NCBI GenBank assembly: GCA_002701385.1
Contig: NZVD01000057.1
Span: forward strand, 46,909 to 107,984
Direction of reading: 5' to 3'
Origin: Rhodopirellula sp.
GTDB taxonomy: Bacteria > Planctomycetota > Planctomycetia > Pirellulales > Pirellulaceae
Length of the DNA: 61,076 bases
The translations under genes were made by a program, and so were the position numbers. Positions 9,164-18,500 of the stretch are shown in pieces. The first letter of the stretch is position 1. Each line of letters starts with the position of its first letter. Under the pieces are notes generated by a model, which had not been told where the DNA came from, searched no databases, and worked only from the letters and a program-made list of their open reading frames with translations.

Positions 9164-9211
9164 AGGCAGCAAATCCCGATAGTTTTCATGACGAAACTCG
9201 GATTCCTGCCT
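9164..9211 (+). other. Long imperfect hairpin between the second ATPase and gspF
   Basis: AGGCAG (9164-9169) pairs with CTGCCT (9206-9211). Inside it AATC pairs with GATT (9201-9204) and AGTTT (9181-9185) with AAACT (9194-9198), giving a stem of about 15 pairs with small internal loops. No T-run follows, so it is not a standard intrinsic terminator. It could stabilise the upstream mRNA or partly attenuate the downstream genes. Confidence 0.4.
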
Positions 9212-9263
9212 ACAATTAAGAACTGAACCAAAAACTTCGTAGAAGCCCTAATAGAGTAAGAGA

Positions 9264-10670
9264 ATGCCAACATATCAATTCGAAGCGTTGGACCCTACAG
9301 GACAGGTCATTCGTGACGTTATCGATGCGCCTACGGAGGAAGAGGCACATACCACCATCCGCCAGATGGGCTACTTCGTTACCAAACTCAATGTGAAAAA
9401 GAGTGCGGCCGATGGTGCAGCTGGTGGCCGAGCGAAACGTAAGAAAACATTGGCAATTGGTGGTGGGGGACTCAAAGCCCTGACGACCTTTACTCGCCAA
9501 CTCTCCATCCTGCAGGATGCAGGTTTGCCCATTCTACGAAGCCTGCAGATTCTGGAAGAACAACAAAAGGGTGGCAAGCTTAAAAATGCTATTATGGATA
9601 CTTGTGATAACATTGAGGCCGGTGACACGCTTAGCGAAGCCATGGCCAAGTGTCCGCGAATGTTTGACCGCCTGTACATCAATATGATTAAGGCGGGGGA
9701 AGCTGGTGGGGCATTAGAAACCATCCTTCAACGTTTGGCCGACTTTAAAGAACGAGCCATGTCTCTAAGGCGTAAAGTCATTGGAGCCATGATCTATCCG
9801 GCTCTTGTGATCACCATCGCCGTCGGGATCCTTGCCTTCATTATGGTGATGATCGTGCCAACCTTTGAAGAAATGTTCATCGAGTTTGAACTACCTCTTC
9901 CTGCAGCAACCGTCTTATTGATCAATATGTCCCACGCTATTTTCAAGCTGTGGTTCCTGTTTATCCTCATCCCGGTCGGCCTGCTGGTATTTATCATACT
10001 GCTCAGGCAGTTTAATTACGGAAAAGTCGGGTGGGACTTGTTTATGCTACAAATCCCGGTCATCGGTGCGTTGGTCGAAAAGAACTGTATGGCACGAACA
10101 ACGCGAACCCTCGCCACGCTGATTTCTTCCGGCGTACCTATTCTTGAAGCACTGACAATCTGTAGGGATACCGCTGGCAATGGAATGTTTGAACGTATGT
10201 ACTCCAAAGTGTCCGAAGGGATTCGGGAAGGGGAACCGATTGCTGTACCGCTAAACGCGAATTGTCACGCTATCTTCCACCCCATGGCTTTGTTCTTCTG
10301 GCTATTCTTTGGAGCGTTGGGAGGACTGATCGTCATGATTATTCCTGGGGATGATATGCCTACGCTGGGAATGATGATTTCAGGTATCGGCTGTGTCGCG
10401 GGTGGTTTGACCTATGTGTTGCGTATGCGCCGTCGAATCGTTGACTCACTGATCGTTAATATGGTCGATGTCGGCGAAGAGACCGGAGAACTGGATACGA
10501 TGCTTTATAAAGTGGCGGACCAGTACGACGAAGAAGTACGAACGACCACCGACGGATTAATGGCGATGATTGAGCCTATGATGATCCTGTTTCTTGGGGG
10601 TGCAGTCGGCTTTATCGTGATTTCACTTTTCGTACCACTTATTTCCTTGATGGAAAAACTGTCCGGTTAG
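9264..10670 (+). CDS. GspF/PilC-family inner-membrane platform protein with an extra membrane segment
   Basis: Encodes 468 residues; relatives are usually about 400. It forms the membrane platform between the assembly ATPase and the growing pseudopilus. Residues about 1-60 are the cytoplasmic N-domain (MPTYQFEALDPTGQVIRDV). The first T2SSF repeat spans about 72-200 (FTRQLSILQDAGLPILRSL, then YINMIKAGEAGGALETIL). The second spans about 265-460 and is interrupted near residues 334-397 by some 60 residues with two extra hydrophobic stretches (MALFFWLFFGALGGLIVMII; LGMMISGIGCVAGGLTYVL), after which the usual VNMVDVGEETGELDTML resumes. The reading frame is intact, so this is an insertion and not a frameshift. 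It lies between the ATPases and the pseudopilin genes. Confidence 0.92.
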   Translation: MPTYQFEALDPTGQVIRDVIDAPTEEEAHTTIRQMGYFVTKLNVKKSAADGAAGGRAKRKKTLAIGGGGLKALTTFTRQLSILQDAGLPILRSLQILEEQQKGGKLKNAIMDTCDNIEAGDTLSEAMAKCPRMFDRLYINMIKAGEAGGALETILQRLADFKERAMSLRRKVIGAMIYPALVITIAVGILAFIMVMIVPTFEEMFIEFELPLPAATVLLINMSHAIFKLWFLFILIPVGLLVFIILLRQFNYGKVGWDLFMLQIPVIGALVEKNCMARTTRTLATLISSGVPILEALTICRDTAGNGMFERMYSKVSEGIREGEPIAVPLNANCHAIFHPMALFFWLFFGALGGLIVMIIPGDDMPTLGMMISGIGCVAGGLTYVLRMRRRIVDSLIVNMVDVGEETGELDTMLYKVADQYDEEVRTTTDGLMAMIEPMMILFLGGAVGFIVISLFVPLISLMEKLSG

Positions 10671-10805
10671 ACAAACATGTTTTTTCGATACAATTCCACT
10701 CAAACCGAGCTGGATTGAATTTCATCTAGATACTTTTAGACAATAAAACCCAATAATAAGGTTTGCAGTGGCTTGGCAACGACACTGCAACATCGGAGCT
10801 CCGAA

Positions 10806-11879
10806 ATGAAACGAATTTCAACTCTCCACAGCCGTCCTCTCCGTGGGTTCACGCTGGTTGAAATGCTGATCGTCATCGCGATCATTGGCATCCTGATGGC
10901 TATTCTCATCCCAACCATTGGCTCGGTCCGGAAGTCCATGCAGCAGAGTGGCATCGCACTCGAAATCAGAAACATTAGTGCTGCTCTAGAAACTTACAAG
11001 CAAACGTATAACGACTACCCGCCGGATGGATCCAATATTGTCGTCTTTCAACGTCACATTCAGGTTGCATTCCCTCGTATCGCCCCCGCGGAATTGCAAG
11101 GCCTAATCAATTTGATCGACCTGAAAGATGCCAGTGGAAATTCCACTGGCCGAACGATAATCGATCCGGCAGAAGCACTCGTATTCTTCCTTGGCGGATT
11201 TAGTGACGATCCCCGCTTCCCGTTTACAGGCGAAGGCGGGCCACTCTCTCCCGTACGCCGAAATCCCCTATTTGATTTCGCAGGCGGTCGCCTGATGCAA
11301 AGTACTGACATGGTCAATATTGGTTCTGCGGCGAGTCCTGTGCTTGTCCCCCTCTCGACAGACGAACTCAACCTATTTCTGTTTCAGGCTCACCTGGATG
11401 AAGAAATCCGTTTGGGACGTGTATTGACCGCTGCTGAGAAAATGGCGTTAGGCGCCGACATCTTTCCGGCTTATCGACCGGCCAGCAGCGATATCCCGCT
11501 GGTCTACTTCGATCAACGAACCTACATGCCCCGTCCAATTTATAGCTTCAATGGGAATCTCGTTCCCCCTGCACAATATCCTGCTATTGGTTATACATGG
11601 AACTCTGACAATCTCGTCGGAGGAGCAGTTCGAGCCTACCGTAGTGATCAACCAAGGCAGTCAACAGCTGAAGATATCTATCCGTTCAAGTGGCATGGTG
11701 AGGGTACGTTTCAGTTGATTTCCGCAGGCATTGATAACAATCTGGGTAACCCACTGGCCTTACTCGATGCAAATGGAAATCCACAACACAAACAGTTCCC
11801 CAGCCAAAAGCTGTTTAGTGAAGGCGATCGCTCCAATATCGCGAGCTTCAGTGAGGGAGTACTTGAAGGGGGCCGCTAA
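10806..11879 (+). CDS. GspG-like pseudopilin
   Basis: Encodes about 357 residues from ATG 10806, which has a GGAG at 10795-10798; TTG 10773 would leave an overlong leader. The class III signal is clear: Arg-rich leader, Gly, then FTLVEMLIVIAIIGILMAI with Glu at +5, followed by one long hydrophobic helix. The leader-helix junction and the following 40 residues (EIRNISAALETYKQTYNDYP) match GspG-type major pseudopilins. The protein is about twice the length of a classical GspG (near 140 residues), with a long, Pro/Gly-rich C-terminal extension. It is the first of five consecutive prepilin-like genes. A prepilin peptidase is required for processing but is not in this window. Confidence 0.87.
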   Translation: MKRISTLHSRPLRGFTLVEMLIVIAIIGILMAILIPTIGSVRKSMQQSGIALEIRNISAALETYKQTYNDYPPDGSNIVVFQRHIQVAFPRIAPAELQGLINLIDLKDASGNSTGRTIIDPAEALVFFLGGFSDDPRFPFTGEGGPLSPVRRNPLFDFAGGRLMQSTDMVNIGSAASPVLVPLSTDELNLFLFQAHLDEEIRLGRVLTAAEKMALGADIFPAYRPASSDIPLVYFDQRTYMPRPIYSFNGNLVPPAQYPAIGYTWNSDNLVGGAVRAYRSDQPRQSTAEDIYPFKWHGEGTFQLISAGIDNNLGNPLALLDANGNPQHKQFPSQKLFSEGDRSNIASFSEGVLEGGR

Positions 11880-11955
11880 ACTCATGCGGCAGTCAATTTA
11901 AAGGGCATTTAAATAGACGAATAAATACGCCTGACGAGAACCACCTTAGGAAACC

Positions 11956-13125
11956 ATGAACAGAGTTAGTCCAGCAAGTCGAAAAGCACGACGTAAGCCA
12001 CTAAGGGTTTCTACCCGTCGTGGATTTACGTTGGTTGAATTGCTAGTTTCAATCTCGATCGTTTCCCTCCTCGCCTCGATTTTAGTCGTTGGACTTTCGA
12101 CGCTCAGACGCCAAGCACAGATTCGACGTTGTGAGCAGCAAGTCAAGAAAATCGATGAGCTATTGATGACTCGCTTCAATGAGCTCATCAATAAACCGCT
12201 GCCCATTCAATTCCCGAGTATGGGGCCTAGTCCAAACCCTGCTCAAATCAGTTTCCGGCGATTTCAAATTATGACATGCCGCCGCGAATTAATGCGGATG
12301 GAGTTGCCGGACCGAATCACAGACATCACTAATATTAATTACATCTTCAATGATCCAACGACGAATACTCAGTATTCCATGATGACCCCAAGTAGTACGA
12401 ACGCGTTTCGTCGAAAGGCCACTCTGAATGCCAATATGGGTAATACCTGGACCGAAGATCATCAGGGAAGTGAATGCCTCTATCTGATTTTGTCGATCAT
12501 GCAGGATCAGGATGCCAATGCATTGGACTTCCTATTCCCAACCGAAATCGGAGATACCGATGGCGACGGTATGCTGGAAGTATTGGATGCCTTTGGAAAC
12601 CCATTGGGATTTCTACGTTGGGCGCCAGGATTCTCAGTCCGTTCAGGAATCGATGGACGATGGGGCTCGCCAAACGTAGACGATAACGGGGATGGCATCA
12701 TTGATAATGCGTTGGAATTCGGCATGGGAACGCACGACGATTACCGTGGTTTTTCGGGGATCCAGGGAGTCGACCCTGGGGATTCACCGGACTGGACTGA
12801 TATTGGTGGCGCGGATTATCGACATTACGACAACAACAACAGTAACGATCCATTTCATCTATACCCGCTAATCTGCTCGGCTGGCCCAGATGATGAATTT
12901 GGTATGTATGGTCTCGGAATAAATCCCGGAACGACAGGGTTTAGCTACCAGACAACGACGCGACCAAACTCCGGTGGGACACCGGCAACACTCCCATTCC
13001 CGTATGATCCGTATCACTTTCATACACAGACCAATGCGCAAGGATATCAGCAGCAATATGGTGCATTTATCCATAACGGAATGCTCGATAACATTACCAA
13101 TCATGACATCGAGGAGGCTCCCTAA
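11956..13125 (+). CDS. Prepilin-like protein, possible GspJ-type minor pseudopilin
   Basis: Encodes 389 residues. It begins with an Arg/Lys-rich leader, then the class III cleavage site G-FTLVELLVSISIVSLLASI with Glu+5. Residues about 55-80 form the amphipathic continuation of the helix. A middle segment (DTDGDGMLEVLDAFGNPLGF, and later VDDNGDGIIDNALEFG) holds two Asp-rich loops of the kind that bind calcium in dockerins and thrombospondin-3 repeats. The stop overlaps the next start by one base (TAATG), showing translational coupling. The GspJ label rests on operon position and single-helix architecture and is tentative. Confidence 0.8.
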   Translation: MNRVSPASRKARRKPLRVSTRRGFTLVELLVSISIVSLLASILVVGLSTLRRQAQIRRCEQQVKKIDELLMTRFNELINKPLPIQFPSMGPSPNPAQISFRRFQIMTCRRELMRMELPDRITDITNINYIFNDPTTNTQYSMMTPSSTNAFRRKATLNANMGNTWTEDHQGSECLYLILSIMQDQDANALDFLFPTEIGDTDGDGMLEVLDAFGNPLGFLRWAPGFSVRSGIDGRWGSPNVDDNGDGIIDNALEFGMGTHDDYRGFSGIQGVDPGDSPDWTDIGGADYRHYDNNNSNDPFHLYPLICSAGPDDEFGMYGLGINPGTTGFSYQTTTRPNSGGTPATLPFPYDPYHFHTQTNAQGYQQQYGAFIHNGMLDNITNHDIEEAP

Positions 13126-14228
13126 TGCATCAGTATTTGCAACGCCGCCTCCGCGGAATGACACTTGTCGAAATTTTAGTCGTCATCGGCATCATTGGCC
13201 TGTTGGCTGCCATTATGGTTCCTTCGGTGAAATACCAATATCGAAATCGAGCGGTCATCGAAGGCGAGCGGCAACTCAATGCGTTTATTGGAGCGTCTCA
13301 GGCTCGAGCTCAGCAAATAGGTCGACCTGTAGGTATTTGGGTAGAACGATTTATTAAAGAAGCACCAGTTCCTATTGTCGGAGCGAATGCTGCCTTGAAT
13401 CCAGCGTTACCGGCCGGAGCCAATTACTCGGTCAATATCTATCAAGCAGAAATTCCTCGTCCCTACATCGGTGATTTACGGGACTCCCGAGTAACAGTAG
13501 CCAACAACGGGACCGATTGGATTATCAATTTCCCACCGGCCAGTTCGTTGTTAAATCCCAACAATCCGCTTATCCGCCCCGGGGAACGATTCAAAATACA
13601 GTTGGATCACCGTGGACCATTTCATGAAGCCGTACGCCTGGCCGTCCCAACCGTGGCTGGGGCTGCTGAATACGTATTGCTGCTGGATACTGTGGGGGCA
13701 GGAGCTCAGATTCCTAAAGCGGCGCTGAGTGGCAGTGGTGTTCCTTACACGGTTCACCGGCGGCCTGTCCGGTCATTCAATGCCCCGCTAAGGCTTCCGC
13801 AGGGAACAGTGGTCGATTTAAGTGTTTCAGGAATCGGGCCGGGAGGATACGAATTCAACTCGACACTGGCGGCAGCTCAACGTCCTGTTGTCATTATGTT
13901 CCAACCGGACGGCAGCGTCGGAGACGTATACTACGACGGCACGGTCGACCGCCCACTCGGATGGATTCATTTACTTGTTGGACGTCAGGAACAGGTTAAC
14001 CCGACCTCGCCCCTGCTGGATACCGAAACCGAAACAGCGAACCTCATGAATACTGCTAACCGTTGGGTATCGATCAATCACCGAACCGGTACGGTCACGT
14101 CCGAAGTACTCGATAACATCAATAACTGGGTACGGGTCGCTCCCAATCCGGCCAATTTAACCTTGGCAGATAAAATCAGCTTCTCTCGTTTACTCGTTCG
14201 CACCGGAACGGGACTGGAGGGCAATTAA
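13125..14228 (+). CDS. GspH-like minor pseudopilin
   Basis: Encodes 367 residues. The leader ends in RG and the mature helix begins MTLVEILVVIGIIGLLAAIM with Glu+5. The next 50 residues (GERQLNAFIGASQARAQQIG, followed by a strand) follow the GspH/FimT pattern, where the helix is followed by short-chain beta-strands. The remaining 250 residues are beta-rich and unlike any domain I recognise. Coupled to the preceding gene by a one-base overlap and followed after 2 nt by the GspI-like gene. Likely part of the pseudopilus tip complex. Confidence 0.82.
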   Translation: MHQYLQRRLRGMTLVEILVVIGIIGLLAAIMVPSVKYQYRNRAVIEGERQLNAFIGASQARAQQIGRPVGIWVERFIKEAPVPIVGANAALNPALPAGANYSVNIYQAEIPRPYIGDLRDSRVTVANNGTDWIINFPPASSLLNPNNPLIRPGERFKIQLDHRGPFHEAVRLAVPTVAGAAEYVLLLDTVGAGAQIPKAALSGSGVPYTVHRRPVRSFNAPLRLPQGTVVDLSVSGIGPGGYEFNSTLAAAQRPVVIMFQPDGSVGDVYYDGTVDRPLGWIHLLVGRQEQVNPTSPLLDTETETANLMNTANRWVSINHRTGTVTSEVLDNINNWVRVAPNPANLTLADKISFSRLLVRTGTGLEGN

Positions 14229-14230
14229 CG

Positions 14231-15505
14231 ATGAGCCGTAGAGTTTACAAACGGGCTGGGGTCACCATTATTGAGGTCCTCTTTGCCATCGGTATCGTCA
14301 TTATGGGACTGATGGGAATTGCGGGGTTGATAATGATCGCCGGTTCTCAATTAACCCAGGGCCTTAAAGCCGATGGGATGAGCAACCTGGGATTGAATGC
14401 GGTCGAAGAATTCGACATGCGTCATCTACGGCATCAATCCGGCCTACTACGATACGATGCGAACAACTCCACATTCGTTAATCTCCAAACGGCAGAATCC
14501 TATTGCATCGATCCCTACTTCATCGCCCATCAGGTATTTGACGGGAACACAAATGTTTCGCAACTGAATCGATTCCCCGGTTTGGCTATTCCATCAGGTA
14601 ATCCAAATCAGCTTACGGTCATGCCTCGTGTCACTCTGGCCAACGTACCAGGAATCGTCAATGATCCGGCATTTTATGATCCCAACACCTATGGAGTCGG
14701 GGTCGCTCGAATCATGAATAAGTTGCAGGCACAAGAGTTGTTTACTTCCCGGGACAATTTAGCACTGCGGGAATCCGATGTGGCTACGGAACTTCCTAAA
14801 CAGGTTTGGTTTGAAGATCGCCAAACTCCGCTGGCAGCATCTCCAAGAACAAGTGATTCAATCGACAATGATCACGATGGCTACACAGATGAGGCGGACG
14901 AAGCCTTTGTCAAACGAATTGGATTTGGCGACATGGCTCGCTTGGGAGCCACTGAATTCAGTTGGATGGCAACAGTCACGCCGGATCGCACGTTCATTAT
15001 TAATGCAGCGGGCAATTCAGCTGGCAGAGACACCACGGATCAATATCTAGTCTCCATTGTTGTCTTCCATAACCGAGCATTCCACTACAACAACCAAGCG
15101 ACACTCGAAGATCAGGAACGAATGCTGGAGGTCACGTTGCGTGGCAACGGTTACGGCGGGGGTGAAATACGTCTCCACAGCGCTAATATTCCTGCGTTGG
15201 ATATTAAGCATAACGATTGGATTATGTTATCAGCTCAAAGTTCGCTCGGTCCGCAATTTCGCTGGTACCGTATCAGCTTCATTGACGATGAAGTCCAAAC
15301 TGCTGCCAATGGCACCTTTTACCGCGATGCGACGATTCAAGGTCCTGATTGGAATCGAGCAGAATGGTTACCGACGGTCACGCCAAATACGACCGGGCCT
15401 CCCACAGTGAATCCACCACAATACAAAACACATGCGACTTTTGTTCCTCGGGTAATCGGAGTATTTGAAAAGACTATTCGCATCGAAACCACTTCACTTT
15501 ATTAA
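14231..15505 (+). CDS. GspI/PilV-like minor pseudopilin
   Basis: Encodes 424 residues. The mature helix VTIIEVLFAIGIVIMGLMGI has Glu+5 and the GLxGIAGL continuation typical of GspI and PilV. A loop near residues 213-222 (DSIDNDHDGYTDEADEAF) is another Asp-rich, calcium-type motif. GspI proteins are usually near 120 residues, so about 300 residues have been added at the C-terminus. It starts 2 nt after the GspH-like gene and is followed, after 93 nt, by the giant GspK-like gene. Confidence 0.82.
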   Translation: MSRRVYKRAGVTIIEVLFAIGIVIMGLMGIAGLIMIAGSQLTQGLKADGMSNLGLNAVEEFDMRHLRHQSGLLRYDANNSTFVNLQTAESYCIDPYFIAHQVFDGNTNVSQLNRFPGLAIPSGNPNQLTVMPRVTLANVPGIVNDPAFYDPNTYGVGVARIMNKLQAQELFTSRDNLALRESDVATELPKQVWFEDRQTPLAASPRTSDSIDNDHDGYTDEADEAFVKRIGFGDMARLGATEFSWMATVTPDRTFIINAAGNSAGRDTTDQYLVSIVVFHNRAFHYNNQATLEDQERMLEVTLRGNGYGGGEIRLHSANIPALDIKHNDWIMLSAQSSLGPQFRWYRISFIDDEVQTAANGTFYRDATIQGPDWNRAEWLPTVTPNTTGPPTVNPPQYKTHATFVPRVIGVFEKTIRIETTSLY

Positions 15506-15598
15506 TAACAAACGACCACAATCACAGGGGCATGTGATAAGCGATTCGATCTGAGTCCTTTTATTGAAGGCGCTCCTAATCGCACAGGACTTAGTAAC

Positions 15599-18500
15599 AT
15601 GGCAAATCGATACCAAAGAAAACGCAAAGGAATCATCCTGCTGGCGATCATTAGCCTGCTCACGATGTTCATGCTTATTGGCGTTACCTATGTTGTCGTA
15701 TCAGGGCATTTCAAGCGGGCTGCCATCAGTAATTCACAGTCTCGGCAGCTTGGTGTGGCTCCTAAGAAACACCTCGACAGCGCCCTGTATCAACTCGTCC
15801 GAGATACAGACCGGGCCGGCTCGATTCTCCGTGGACACAGTCTGATGCAAGATAAGTACGGGCATTTCAGTGTTCGTGCTCGCATTCAACAGGCCGTCGT
15901 GGATCCAACCACGAACCAATATCCTGCAGGTCGCCAGATTCTGGAGTTGCGGATCGTAGTTGACCCACAAGTCCTCCCTACGCCACTCTCCGTTGCCTCC
16001 ACCCCATCACAACAAGGCTTGGCGATGCTTAGCCTGGGAGCACTCAACGGCCGCGTTGTCACATTTCTTGACAGTGTTGCCCAAAACGTGAGTGGCCGGA
16101 TCATTAAATCGTCTCCCAACATTGTCGGCACAGGTGTCGCCTCGCCTTACAACTACACCATTCGGATGTTGTTTCCTAAAACCATCGCCAACACGATCGC
16201 TCCGGCAAGCTTTACTGGCAAGATTATCGTCATCAATGGACGTGATTTTTCTGGGACAGGTGCGGGTCTCAATTTGAACGGCGGAGCAACACGATATGGC
16301 CAACTCACCAGACAAGCCTTACTTCCTAACCGCAGTCTAGAGCCTACCGGAGAATTTCAAACTTATCGACGAGGTGGTTTGAACGAAGGATATGATGTAC
16401 CTGACTACCAAAATATGGCGATGGCTGCATTGATCAATCACCCCAACAACAGGAGCTTGCAGTACGTACTACCTTCATTCCATCGACCGGCCCTCTTTAA
16501 CTACTGGGTCAATAACCGAATGAACTCCCCCATGGGAACCTGGCGTGAAACCCTACAGCGTGTACTGATGCGTCCGACCCCCTGGGACCATCCTCAATTT
16601 ACGGGCAGTAATCCCGGCATGTCATTAGCTGCCATTCTTGTAGATGGATTCCCTGGTGATGCTACCGTGGATGATGATAACAACGGAATAACAGACTTTG
16701 TCGATACGAATAACAACGGTGTCCAGGATCCCGGTGAACCAATGGATTTTGAGGAGCTATTCTGGCCCGGCTCGAACGATAATTTCCAAGCCTTGATGGG
16801 TGCCAATAATGTTTTCCCATGGGATGTGGATAGTGATGGTGACGGACGCCCAGATAGTATCTGGGTTGATCTGGGGTTACCAATTCAAACGGATGAATCC
16901 GGACGTAAATTCAAGCCCTTATTCGCTATCCTCTGCACCGACATGGATGGCCGATTAAATCTGAATGCTCACGGCAATCAGATGCAGTACCTAGCCGCAG
17001 CTGCCAATAATCCGATCATAACATCTGGACCATCCAACACATCAGTCGGTGCTCGTGGATTGGGATTCGGTCCTGCTGAAATAAATCTGGGAAGCATCCT
17101 GCCCAATGTTGCCCAATATCGTCAGCTCCTCATGGGAATTCCAAATCAGATTAATGGACGATATGGAGCAAACACGACCGTTGGAGCACCTGGAATCGAT
17201 CCATTTTCCTATTACATTTTCAACGATTACCCTATCAGCTATCTTGATCAACAACTTTCCTCATTCCAAACCATCACCGATATTCACGGTGAATTGGGCC
17301 GAGGCATTAACACGGCCGGTAACCCTGTAAGTGAAATTGGCGGAATCCCGGCAGCCAATCTTTCGACACTGAATAACTATCCCACACCATCAGGATATCG
17401 GCACACAATCGCGGACAATCCGTACGAGCTTAATCTGGTTTCTCCGAAGGCGACCGATCAGGTCTTCACACCACAGGAACTGGAAATGGTGTTGCGATCT
17501 CATGACAGCGACAACCCGCTGCAACCCTCTCCGGGTCCGGATGGATTCTGGGGACGAGGAGATCCAAACAATCTTCCCACCGGTGCCCTGGGCGACAATA
17601 ACGGTGATGGATTTGATGACGCCGACGATGACAAGAATGGCATCATCAATGACATTGGCGAAGCCATGGCAATTGGATCGGATGATGTGATCCTTCGTGA
17701 AAGTCACTCTCGATTATTCCGATTAACGGATGCGTTCAACGGCTCGTCGGAAGCGAATCGTCGCGCTGTTACTACCGAATCATACGACCCTCCTGTACCA
17801 AGCGTTCAAATCCCGGATAACCTTCGAAATTCCGTTGTTTACGGAGATGGTGGTCATGCCGTCCAACTGCTCCGAGCCAAAATGGCTCAGGATCCATCCG
17901 TACAGGCTCTAGTTGGTGGTTACTCAATTGTGCTGCGTGAATATGCACTCAACCTACTGATGTCATGGTCCAAAGGAGCCGACGGAGCCTGGGGTGTTCA
18001 GGGCATGGATGACGACGGCAATGGAGTCACCGACGATTTGCTAGAAGCAGGATTCGCAGGCTCAGATGACACTCGCTCTCCCTTATTAGATCTGGGGATC
18101 TTTGATGGTCAGAAAATGGACGTTAATCGTCCATTTGGAAACGGGTTGGATGATAATGGCGATGCGGTCGTGGATAACTTTGTGGAGTCCACCGGCGCAG
18201 AACGTCTCTGGCCAAATATATTTAACGCAACCCCCGTCTTTGTCGACCACGATAATGATGGCATTTCAGGTCCGGCGCTCGCCGATGGCGATGCTTTTCT
18301 CGCTCGCTATCACTACGCTCGTCAACTGTATGTACTAACTCTGTTAATGAACGAACGACCAGGAATTGATTTCAATGTCAATGGTTCCATCGAGGACTAC
18401 AACGGCGATGGCGTTGCTGATGAAACACAGTACAACCTGGCTCAGTGGGCTGTAAATGCTGTCGACTTCCGCGACGTTGATGCAATCATGACTCCGTTCG

